Shown: positions 43,166-49,864 of the stretch, in pieces
Position numbering within the stretch: the stretch's first letter is position 1
Layout of the letters: each line of letters starts with the position of its first letter
The notes under the pieces: model-generated
Seen by the model: the letters and a program-made list of their open reading frames with translations, nothing else
The model's database searches: none
Told to the model about the DNA's origin: nothing
Position numbers and translations under genes: made by a program
Virus record (IMG/VR): IMGVR_UViG_3300028025_001707
Location: 1-56,485 of that record
Length of the DNA: 56,485 nucleotides
Source of the DNA: a virus
Strand: one strand, 5' to 3'

Positions 43166-43600
43166 TTATATTGCGAATGTAAAAATCTCTACATAAACTC
43201 CAGTCAACATGCCGTTAGCAAGAGTACCATTACTGTATGTCTTTAAAGACACAGTGTTGTCGTTAATTACAGAGAATTCATATGTAGTCTCATGATCTCC
43301 AGAAACACCAACTATACAACCAGTATTAACAGAATCAAATGTACCTACTGATGCAAATGTATAAACACCTGTGCTACCGTATGCCCAAGTTCCAGTGATA
43401 GTATTTCCGTCAACAATTGTAGCTACAGGAGCCGTTGACGCAGACTGTGTCAAGAATGCACGGTAAACTTTAGAAGATCTTCCAAGGTCAGCAATAGACT
43501 GAGCTGTAAAATTCTTAGTGCTACCGTTCGAATCTGTTGATCCTAATATCTTGTCTCCTGGAGCAGGAGTATCTACCTGATAGTTGTTAATCTTTCCCAT
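43166..43600 (-). CDS. Probable minor structural protein
   Basis: This 144-aa protein starts MGKINNYQVDTPAPGDKILG. The N-terminal motif (DKILGSTDSNGSTKNFT) is typical of short phage fibre or appendage proteins that begin with a peptide docking on the virion. The rest is Gly/Thr/Val-rich beta sequence. The ATG follows a TATATTTG box by four bases. Function beyond a virion surface role is not clear. Confidence 0.65.
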   Translation of the reverse strand: MGKINNYQVDTPAPGDKILGSTDSNGSTKNFTAQSIADLGRSSKVYRAFLTQSASTAPVATIVDGNTITGTWAYGSTGVYTFASVGTFDSVNTGCIVGVSGDHETTYEFSVINDNTVSLKTYSNGTLANGMLTGVYVEIFTFAI

Positions 43601-43604
43601 AGTG

Positions 43605-43612
43605 CAAATATA
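43605..43612 (-). promoter_or_regulatory. TATATTTG box four bases before ATG
   Basis: Minus-strand TATATTTG CACT ATG, identical over 15 bases to the start of the ring protein gene at 30876. It predicts a leaderless transcript. No -33 match is visible. Confidence 0.6.
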
Positions 43613-43619
43613 CTACTTT

Positions 43620-43760
43620 TTATCTTCCCTGACCCTTGTACGCCTTCTTGTAGTTCTTACTACTCTTAAGCTTAGATGTTTTTGTCTTAGAATGAATGCC
43701 AGGTCTTTCTACGTGTACCTTAGCAACTCTAGTTGATTCCTGAGATTTAATCTTAGCCAT
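43620..43760 (-). CDS. 46-aa basic phage protein
   Basis: The product begins MAKIKSQESTRVAKVHVERP and ends SKNYKKAYKGQGR. I recognise this as a widespread tiny basic phage protein of unknown function. The start codon overlaps the amidase stop by one base (TAATG), so it is translationally coupled to the lysis genes. It is rich in Lys and Ser and probably disordered. Confidence 0.7.
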   Translation of the reverse strand: MAKIKSQESTRVAKVHVERPGIHSKTKTSKLKSSKNYKKAYKGQGR

Positions 43761-44434
43761 TACAGTGATTTTAACATTTCAATCATTCGTGGACATGGGT
43801 AGATGTCCGACTTATCTTTACGGTAAGAGTTGTGGCTGTAAACACCTGGGACTGCTGATAGTGCGTTCTTTGACACCTTCCACATATCTTCCTCATTATA
43901 CTTTATTGGAATGTTCCATAAGTTCTTCCAGTAAACCAACAACTCTTTTACAGACTGTATCTGAGCGTCAGTGTATCTGTGGTAGTACTTGTGACCTTTG
44001 TACGGAACTGATAGTTCACATACCTGATCAGCTGGTACTTGTCTATTTACATAGTTGTAGTACTTACCGTTTTTATTAGTAAGCGGCCCCCAGTTACATA
44101 TCTCAATACCAATAGCAATAGGATCTAATGATCGGTAAGGAAGCCCTTGAGCTCTAAATACATCTGGTTTGATCCCTAAATGATAAGCCCAGTACTTAGA
44201 TGCAAACGCCTGACAGATCTCTCCATCGTATGTATCCTTAGAAAGACCTTTTCCAGATATAGTTATACATGTTGCAATACGTCCCCTATCGTCGTTTTCC
44301 CACATCCTGATCGTTGATGGACCAGAAGAGTTACCTGCCGTGTGGTGAAGTACAATCTGAAGTTTTTTAGTTGATTCCTTAACGTACTGGCTATCCTTTA
44401 ATGGGACTTGATTAATCTTTCTTACATCTAACAT
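43760..44434 (-). CDS. N-acetylmuramoyl-L-alanine amidase (endolysin)
   Basis: This 224-aa Amidase_2/PGRP-type enzyme cuts the bond between muramic acid and the stem peptide. IVLHHTAGN gives the first zinc His (30/31), AYHLG carries a second candidate His (about 85), and YSHNSYRKDKSDIYPCPR supplies the distal His201, the DKSD segment and Cys214. IGIEICNWG holds the conserved Glu. There is no separate wall-binding domain and no signal peptide, so it needs a holin. It follows the lipoprotein gene by one base and completes a holin-spanin-endolysin set. Confidence 0.9.
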   Translation of the reverse strand: MLDVRKINQVPLKDSQYVKESTKKLQIVLHHTAGNSSGPSTIRMWENDDRGRIATCITISGKGLSKDTYDGEICQAFASKYWAYHLGIKPDVFRAQGLPYRSLDPIAIGIEICNWGPLTNKNGKYYNYVNRQVPADQVCELSVPYKGHKYYHRYTDAQIQSVKELLVYWKNLWNIPIKYNEEDMWKVSKNALSAVPGVYSHNSYRKDKSDIYPCPRMIEMLKSL

Positions 44435-44435
44435 A

Positions 44436-44912
44436 CTACTGAAATTTTAATAAAAATATAGCTAGAACCAAAAGAGCAGCAAGAATAACCCACACCCAAG
44501 GATTTGACTTATTCTCCTGACGAACTACTGTCCGTTCTGTCTTTTGGTCTTGCTTATGTTGCTTGGTCTGAAACTTTAATGCTAACTTAAGGCTGTCGTT
44601 CTGCAACTTCATCATCTTCTCCATGTGCTTGAACATGTCCTCGAAGTACTTGCGTTCTTGCTTTGACATGCTTGATTTGATGGTGTTTGTTACAGTATAC
44701 GGAAAGCTATCCTTTACTAAGTGCCTAACTTCAAATGTGTTAGTCTCCTTGTTGTAAATAGTATCGTACTCGTAGTGGTACTTCCATACAGTGTCTGACT
44801 TAATAACAGCACCCTTAGACTTAGCAATAGCTATGTGCTTCTCAGCTTTCATTAGGTGCTTCTCAGCACTGCATGAGTACAGTAGAAATAATGCTATAAG
44901 TAACTTATACAT
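44436..44912 (-). CDS. u-spanin-like lipoprotein
   Basis: This 158-aa protein has a lipoprotein signal (MYKLLIALFLLYSC, Cys14), a long helical periplasmic part with KQERKYFEDMFKHMEKMMKL, and a C-terminal transmembrane segment at about 137-156 (WVWVILAALLVLAIFLL) with only two residues after it. A lipidated N-terminus in the outer membrane together with a C-terminal inner-membrane anchor is the plan of unimolecular spanins, which fuse the two membranes in the last lysis step. It overlaps the holin gene by 8 bases and precedes the amidase. Confidence 0.75.
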   Translation of the reverse strand: MYKLLIALFLLYSCSAEKHLMKAEKHIAIAKSKGAVIKSDTVWKYHYEYDTIYNKETNTFEVRHLVKDSFPYTVTNTIKSSMSKQERKYFEDMFKHMEKMMKLQNDSLKLALKFQTKQHKQDQKTERTVVRQENKSNPWVWVILAALLVLAIFLLKFQ

Positions 44913-45405
44913 TGTTCTTTGTTCTGCTTATAAAATCAGTAACGTTATTGATAGAATCTCTTAAGATAACAACAGTGTCCTTTACAGACTTTAGTATATT
45001 ATTACCTGAGATATCAAACCAGTTCTCGTTAATTGATGCAAGCTCAATTATACAGAATATTATAAGTAAAAGATTTGTAAATATTGCCTTTGTAACAACT
45101 ATGTAATCAATTGATAAGTACTGCATAACACCCTTAATAAATGGTGTCAGCATGTAAAAATCTAACGGAAACACTGCTAAAGCAAACAACAAGTAGCCAG
45201 TACCTTTATAGATGTATCCCTTTCTAAGCATCTTAGACCTAAACACCTCCATGTACTTACGATTATCTCGTTTAGACTGTATCTTAAGAGATATTAGCTT
45301 AACTATAGTATCCACACCCATTGCCAACATTAGAATTATTATTGACAACTCAATAGGAGAAATAAATCCTAAGAACAGCGTAAATACAGTAGCTAGTTTT
45401 TTCAT
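44905..45405 (-). CDS. Holin
   Basis: This 166-aa membrane protein has hydrophobic segments at about 8-35, 66-90 and 102-126. The C-terminal IIELASINENWFDISGNNIL resembles the Phage_holin_4 family pattern (Glu-x-x-Ser-Ile-x-Glu-Asn). It should form the lesion that releases the amidase. It overlaps the u-spanin-like gene by 8 bases, and the amidase follows, so the three form one lysis cassette. Confidence 0.8.
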   Translation of the reverse strand: MKKLATVFTLFLGFISPIELSIIILMLAMGVDTIVKLISLKIQSKRDNRKYMEVFRSKMLRKGYIYKGTGYLLFALAVFPLDFYMLTPFIKGVMQYLSIDYIVVTKAIFTNLLLIIFCIIELASINENWFDISGNNILKSVKDTVVILRDSINNVTDFISRTKNNV

Positions 45406-45406
45406 C

Positions 45407-45703
45407 CTACTTGAGAACTAACATTACAGATCCACTAGTTAACTGTATAGTAGAAAATGGCTTACTAACATCCATTGGAGTAATTATAGCTCCTGCCTTT
45501 ATAGGTGCTAATGGATCTGCAAAGTGATCGTTTGTAACATCAGTTACTATTCCATTTGAATCAGTAGTATATATCTTAGAAAACTCAGTTGTTTCTAATG
45601 TTACAATAGCATATACTAATGATAAATCTTCATAAGGATTTGTTGTGTTAAGGATATATGATCCTCCTCTTGCTGTTAGGATTTCTCCGTATGAATTTGG
45701 CAT
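45407..45703 (-). CDS. Small probable virion protein
   Basis: This 98-aa beta-rich protein starts MPNSYGEILTARGGSYILNT and ends TSGSVMLVLK. It looks like a small phage surface or baseplate-type domain, with a Thr/Ser/Val-rich sequence and no signal peptide. It lies one base before the holin gene. No family is recognised. Confidence 0.65.
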   Translation of the reverse strand: MPNSYGEILTARGGSYILNTTNPYEDLSLVYAIVTLETTEFSKIYTTDSNGIVTDVTNDHFADPLAPIKAGAIITPMDVSKPFSTIQLTSGSVMLVLK

Positions 45704-45709
45704 ATCTTT

Positions 45710-45964
45710 TTATTTTAAACCTTTTCGTGCTCTATTTTTACTTCTATGTTCTGCTACAACTCCACCATTTTTCGTATGGCTTGCGTCTCGCTTATCTCCT
45801 TTTTTAAGTCCTAGCTTTTTTCGTCCTGCATTTGCCTCGACTCTAAGCTCTAGTCCTTTCTCAGTCTTGTTGTACTTAGACTGCTGCTTGAGGCGTCTCT
45901 GATTCGCCTCCTTGTTCTCCGCGTAGTACTTCGCTGTCTTCCCTTTTGTATTTGAACTTTTCAT
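45710..45964 (-). CDS. 84-aa basic phage protein
   Basis: This strongly basic protein is rich in Lys, Arg and Asn, with KTAKYYAENKEANQRRLKQQ and GDKRDASHTKNGGVVAEHRS. Similar sequences occur as small unknown proteins in many phages. It may bind DNA. It begins inside the 3' part of the preceding 78-aa gene, overlapping by 89 bases in another frame, an unusually long overlap for this phage. Confidence 0.65.
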   Translation of the reverse strand: MKSSNTKGKTAKYYAENKEANQRRLKQQSKYNKTEKGLELRVEANAGRKKLGLKKGDKRDASHTKNGGVVAEHRSKNRARKGLK

Positions 45965-46112
45965 TCAATAACTTTTTTCTCTTATCACATCCGCACTCCT
46001 CAATAATACCAAGCTCAACAGCCTTCTTAACAGCATACTTAATGCCTGTTACCTCAGTGATGAACTCAACAGTATCACCAAGACCCTGCTGACGCTTGAT
46101 CTTTTGGATCAT
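45876..46112 (-). CDS. 78-aa protein with CGC motif
   Basis: The product has TGIKYAVKKAVELGIIEECG and then CDKRKKLLNEKF, a pattern seen in other phage small proteins near lysis and packaging genes. The two cysteines could bind metal. The C-terminus is acidic and disordered and is encoded by the 89 bases shared with the next gene. The ATG overlaps the previous stop (ATGA). Confidence 0.65.
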   Translation of the reverse strand: MIQKIKRQQGLGDTVEFITEVTGIKYAVKKAVELGIIEECGCDKRKKLLNEKFKYKREDSEVLRGEQGGESETPQAAV

Positions 46113-46285
46113 CGCTTTTTCTTCATACCGCCCATCATACCCATGACAGACATCTTAACTGCGGCCTCAGTCACTTCTTCTTTCAAATCTTCAGCCATCT
46201 TCATGCTCTTCTTAGCACGAATCAACTTATCGATATACGTATCGAAAGAAAAAACTGGCTTATTGTATGGATACTTGTTTTTCAT
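46109..46285 (-). CDS. 58-aa Met-rich protein
   Basis: This short product starts MKNKYPYNKPVFSFDTYIDK, has a charged helix, and ends with a Met/Gly/Lys-rich stretch (KMSVMGMMGGMKKKR). The ATG lies four bases after a TATATTTG box, and the stop overlaps the next ATG. The promoter and the coupling support a real gene. No family is recognised. Confidence 0.65.
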   Translation of the reverse strand: MKNKYPYNKPVFSFDTYIDKLIRAKKSMKMAEDLKEEVTEAAVKMSVMGMMGGMKKKR

Positions 46286-46289
46286 GATG

Positions 46290-46297
46290 CAAATATA
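46290..46297 (-). promoter_or_regulatory. TATATTTG box four bases before ATG
   Basis: Minus-strand TATATTTG CATC ATG. This is the third minus-strand gene with the same TATATTTGCA string at the same distance from the ATG. Confidence 0.6.
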
Positions 46298-46304
46298 AGT
46301 ATTT

Positions 46305-46616
46305 TTACAATATAATTTCTACGAGATAACCTTGTTGTTCGTATGCAATTTGAGCATATTCATGAGCAGTTTCTAATCCTTGTACTTCAGTAGGTTTGAT
46401 TTCTACGTTAATATTCCCCATAGGTACATCTGTAGATAGTACAGCAGCACCGCTTTCGTATGCCTCTTTTGAGGCGTATGTAGCAATACTAACTTCTAAT
46501 GTTTTACCATCTGCTCTACCAGCAAATTCTATTCTACCGTACACGCTATCCATTTCAATAGTTGTGCCTTGAATAGTAATCGTCTTTTCTTCTGTTTTGT
46601 TTATTATTAGTCCCAT
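46305..46616 (-). CDS. Small hypothetical protein after the fibre gene
   Basis: This 103-aa protein is predicted beta then helical, starts MGLIINKTEEKTITIQGTTI, and ends in a Tyr/Gln-rich helix. It follows the 812-aa fibre by nine bases. Position suggests a fibre partner, such as a chaperone or tip protein, but there is no motif to prove it. Confidence 0.65.
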   Translation of the reverse strand: MGLIINKTEEKTITIQGTTIEMDSVYGRIEFAGRADGKTLEVSIATYASKEAYESGAAVLSTDVPMGNINVEIKPTEVQGLETAHEYAQIAYEQQGYLVEIIL

Positions 46617-46625
46617 AATGTAAAA

Positions 46626-49064
46626 TTAAGCAATTAATCCGTGAGCTTGTAACCTTGCCTGAATTTCTGCAATTCTTGTAACTGCATTAGCCAGTGTTCC
46701 ATCAGATGCTGTTAGTGCAGCACCTTGAAATAATCGTATTATATTTCCGTTTTCTGTTCTGAAGTGTGGTACTGCATTTCCTGCTACTATGTCAGCTGAG
46801 TACTGCTGAAATGAATCAGCAATATTAGTTGACGGTACATTAGGATGATTTCTAACGACAAATGTATTACCACCATCACCCATAAATGTATTTAATCCAG
46901 ATGTTCCTGTGCCATTAGCTATTATATATGCTTGTTGACCTAATAATCCAAATGAACCATTTGATCTTGTTAGTGTAGATGAAGATTGGCTATTAAAGTA
47001 AGTCATGAACACATTATCGGCTAATACATCATTGCCAGAAGTTGTAGTACCTATATGAATTGAATTTGTACCACCAAAATTTGATGCACCTGTGTGGAAA
47101 CCTATTTTTGTAGTATTAGTACCATTTACTCTTCCAGCATATCCAATATTTATAGCATACATTCCAGCTGTATTGCCTAAGGCTCCAACTCTAACGGCTC
47201 CACCAGTTGAACTATCGATAACATTTGATGCTCCAATTAATGTGTTGTAATAATTTGTTGGAGTAAATAAATTTGAAATTGAATATCCTATTGCAATATT
47301 TCCAAAATTTTCATTACTCCATTGAATTAAATTATATGTGTCTGATTTAATCGTACTTAATGCATTATTTGCTGGTCTAAACCAAGTTTGAGTCCCATCA
47401 CCATTAACTGTTAATATATTAGCAGTATCCGCACTATTCCTAACTCTAAACGCTATATCAGTACTCAACGCTCCTTGCGCTCTTACGTCTAGTCTTGCTG
47501 CTGGTGTGGTTGCTCCGATAGAAACATTTCCACTATTGGTAATTTGAAAAATTTGATTACCAGAAGAATTTAAAAATTGAAACCCTAAATTAGCTGATGC
47601 AGATGCCGTTCTAAAATTCATTGATTGATTACCTCCGCCTGGATGTTCAATTTGAATATAAGAAGTAGTTGAGCCTAAAATATTATTAAACCCCATTTTT
47701 AGCGTGGAATTGCAAACAACTCCATCAGGTGGTGCAAAAGTTACAGTACCTGTATTAAATCCAGCGCTTCTGATATTCATCATATCAACTGAACCTGCGG
47801 CATAAGTTACTCTAAACAAATCTTGACCGAAATCATCACTTGATATATGTAACTTAGCTAATGGGGATATTGTTGAAACTCCAATTCTTCCATTTCCTTG
47901 AACAGATAGTATATTAGCAGTGTCAGCTGAATTCCGAACTCTAAAGCCAATATCAGTTGATAACGCTCCCTGAGTACGTACATCTAAACGCACACTTGTT
48001 GAAGGTGTTGCACCTACTCCTAATCGCTTATTTGTATTATCCCAAAATAACGCAGAATCCTGGCCTACAACATTACCTCCATTTTGAAATAATATCCTTC
48101 CAACTGTACCTGAAGCTATAGGTGTTGTGCCTACTGTGATTGATGATGAAGGAGTGATAGGAACCCACAACGACCCGTTGTAACCAAGAACATTACCGTT
48201 TACTGGTGGAGTCGTTATAAGATCCACATCATGGATCTCATCAAGCTCGTATCCGTTCTGAACCCTTACATATATCTGACCGTTACCAGCATTCGCCCTC
48301 TCAACAATACCAGCATACACTAAGTGATTTGGTGCGTATGGCTTAGTAGAAGTAAGAGTACCTGCCGTAGCCCCTACATATAATGTAGCTCCTGGAGAGT
48401 ACATAGATGTATTCAAGTTCTGTATTACACCCTGAGTTATAATAAACCCTGTGCCGTTCGCAGCAATCGAGCTGCTAAACACAAGTCCTACAGTCTTCGC
48501 AGAAGTCGCGTCACTCGTATTCGCAGCAAGCTTAACAGACATCCTGTCCCCTGCTGCTCCAAACGCATACACTGGCTGACCTTTATTTATGGTAACACTG
48601 TCAGCATTAGTTACAAACGCAAACATCTGATTCGGTTTTATACCGATCATCTGGAAGTTAGTCCCATCGTAAACAACCAAAAACTCCTGCCCTACACTTA
48701 TGTCTCCACCTACTATAGGTACATCGTTATTCTTTACAAGATCTACAGCACCAATGCTGTTAATGTTCAACGTAGCACCGTTGACATTACTTGTGTTGAA
48801 CTTTATAATATACGCATCGTTCGTGGTGTAAGATGTAACACCAGTAATAGTTGTAGTGTATATATCAGTTACAGCAGCTGTAGCTGTTCCACTCTTCATG
48901 CCGCCACCCCCACCAGTAGGTACAGACCATGTACCATCACCCCTCAAGAATGTCGTACTATCAGCTGTCCCACTTCCAAGGTTAAATGTAGGGACCTTGT
49001 CCTCCTTAGAGAACGGTATTATCTTGCCTAGGACCCTCTTTAATGGACGTGGAAATATACTCAT
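46626..49064 (-). CDS. Tail fibre with internal repeats
   Basis: This 812-aa Ser/Thr/Gly/Asn-rich protein starts MSIFPRPLKRVLGKIIPFSK and has a docking-type segment TTFLRGDGTWSVPTGGGG. A repeat of about 35 residues (LDVR-QGALSTDI-FRVRN, then SADTANIL-V-G-G) appears at about 358-388 and 521-554. Such segments are usual in phage fibres with phage_T7-like or beta-helical shafts. No intramolecular chaperone signature (Peptidase_S74) was recognised at the end. It is the first gene of the late minus-strand run and has tandem -7 boxes upstream. Confidence 0.75.
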   Translation of the reverse strand: MSIFPRPLKRVLGKIIPFSKEDKVPTFNLGSGTADSTTFLRGDGTWSVPTGGGGGMKSGTATAAVTDIYTTTITGVTSYTTNDAYIIKFNTSNVNGATLNINSIGAVDLVKNNDVPIVGGDISVGQEFLVVYDGTNFQMIGIKPNQMFAFVTNADSVTINKGQPVYAFGAAGDRMSVKLAANTSDATSAKTVGLVFSSSIAANGTGFIITQGVIQNLNTSMYSPGATLYVGATAGTLTSTKPYAPNHLVYAGIVERANAGNGQIYVRVQNGYELDEIHDVDLITTPPVNGNVLGYNGSLWVPITPSSSITVGTTPIASGTVGRILFQNGGNVVGQDSALFWDNTNKRLGVGATPSTSVRLDVRTQGALSTDIGFRVRNSADTANILSVQGNGRIGVSTISPLAKLHISSDDFGQDLFRVTYAAGSVDMMNIRSAGFNTGTVTFAPPDGVVCNSTLKMGFNNILGSTTSYIQIEHPGGGNQSMNFRTASASANLGFQFLNSSGNQIFQITNSGNVSIGATTPAARLDVRAQGALSTDIAFRVRNSADTANILTVNGDGTQTWFRPANNALSTIKSDTYNLIQWSNENFGNIAIGYSISNLFTPTNYYNTLIGASNVIDSSTGGAVRVGALGNTAGMYAINIGYAGRVNGTNTTKIGFHTGASNFGGTNSIHIGTTTSGNDVLADNVFMTYFNSQSSSTLTRSNGSFGLLGQQAYIIANGTGTSGLNTFMGDGGNTFVVRNHPNVPSTNIADSFQQYSADIVAGNAVPHFRTENGNIIRLFQGAALTASDGTLANAVTRIAEIQARLQAHGLIA

Positions 49065-49069
49065 GCTAG

Positions 49070-49100
49070 TTGCAAAGGTAGCAAATTTAATCTAAATTTG
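49070..49100 (+). promoter_or_regulatory. Promoter of the MarR-like gene
   Basis: TTG at 49070-49072, 20 bases, TAAATTTG at 49093-49100, seven bases before the ATG at 49108. It overlaps the minus-strand boxes of the fibre gene, so the two promoters may compete. Confidence 0.7.
49073..49089 (-). promoter_or_regulatory. Tandem -7 boxes before the fibre gene
   Basis: Minus-strand TAAATTTG (49089-49082), one base, TACCTTTG (49080-49073), then eight bases to the ATG at 49064. The first 17 bases differ by one base from the pair before the 262-aa gene at 21419. No clear -33. Confidence 0.55.
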
Positions 49101-49107
49101 TACATCT

Positions 49108-49635
49108 ATGAGAACTAACAGGTGTAAGAGAAAGGACAAATACAAAATAAGTATAAAGTCCCGTCCGTTCCAAAAACATATCACAAGAAACTACCCAGAC
49201 CATAACTACATGAAGTACTGGAGGGTGATAAGGTACTGGGCATGTCGATACTACGATGTCACCATGATAGAGCTAGAGATACTGTTCTTCCTGCATGATG
49301 AGATGCTGTTCAACAAGACAACGTTCGACTCATACGACAACATATTCAGGTGGGATACAAAGAGGATGGCTAACCTAAAAAGAAAGGGGCTCATCAGAAC
49401 ATTCCGTGAGCCCACTAATAACCAAGCTAGATTGTACGAGCTAAGCTTCAAAGCAAAGAAGATGATTAACTCAATCTATAAAAAGCTAAACGGCGAAGAA
49501 CCAATACCTACTACACCTAGTAGAAACCCTATGTTTAAGAAGAAAGCAGGCTTCACAGATAAGGTCTTCGCCATCGCAATTAGAAACTTTAACAAAGAGT
49601 TTAAAGAATCAAAGCAACATCTCGATACTGAATAA
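49108..49635 (+). CDS. MarR-like winged-helix protein
   Basis: This 175-aa protein contains a winged-helix pattern: MIELEILFFLHDEMLFNKTT, a recognition-like helix WDTKRMANLKRKGLI, the wing RTFREPTNNQARLYELS, and a dimerisation-type helix KAKKMINSIYKKL. It is basic and probably binds DNA. It is the only plus-strand gene in a long minus-strand region and has a good promoter that overlaps the late fibre promoter. A regulator of late transcription is therefore a reasonable guess. Its last 35 bases overlap the end of groES on the other strand. Confidence 0.75.
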   Translation: MRTNRCKRKDKYKISIKSRPFQKHITRNYPDHNYMKYWRVIRYWACRYYDVTMIELEILFFLHDEMLFNKTTFDSYDNIFRWDTKRMANLKRKGLIRTFREPTNNQARLYELSFKAKKMINSIYKKLNGEEPIPTTPSRNPMFKKKAGFTDKVFAIAIRNFNKEFKESKQHLDTE

Positions 49636-49864
49636 TCCTGTACGACTCTTCACCATTTCGGTAGTCGTGACCTTGGACAGCATCGTAGGCAACAACGTCA
49701 CCCTTATGTATATGCTCAGCAACTAAGTCGCTGACCTCTATAACCTCTGCCTCCTGGTATCGCTGCTTTACAATCTCAGCTCCAGTGAGTAACAACCCAC
49801 TCGCACTCTTCTGCTGCTCTACAACTAGAGGCTTAACTACAATAAAACTATTTAACGCTTTCAT
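49601..49864 (-). CDS. groES: GroES co-chaperonin
   Basis: This 87-aa protein has the GroES barrel: FIVVKPLVVEQQKSASGLLL with the mobile loop and its Leu-Leu-Leu tip (the bacterial Ile-Val-Leu position), then KQRYQEAEVIEVSD, HKGDVVAYDAVQGHDYRNGE and a final YRDVALIL. It should cap the GroEL ring encoded just upstream. It overlaps groEL by 17 bases. The order groEL then groES is the reverse of the usual bacterial groESL operon. Confidence 0.9.
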   Translation of the reverse strand: MKALNSFIVVKPLVVEQQKSASGLLLTGAEIVKQRYQEAEVIEVSDLVAEHIHKGDVVAYDAVQGHDYRNGEESYRIIQYRDVALIL

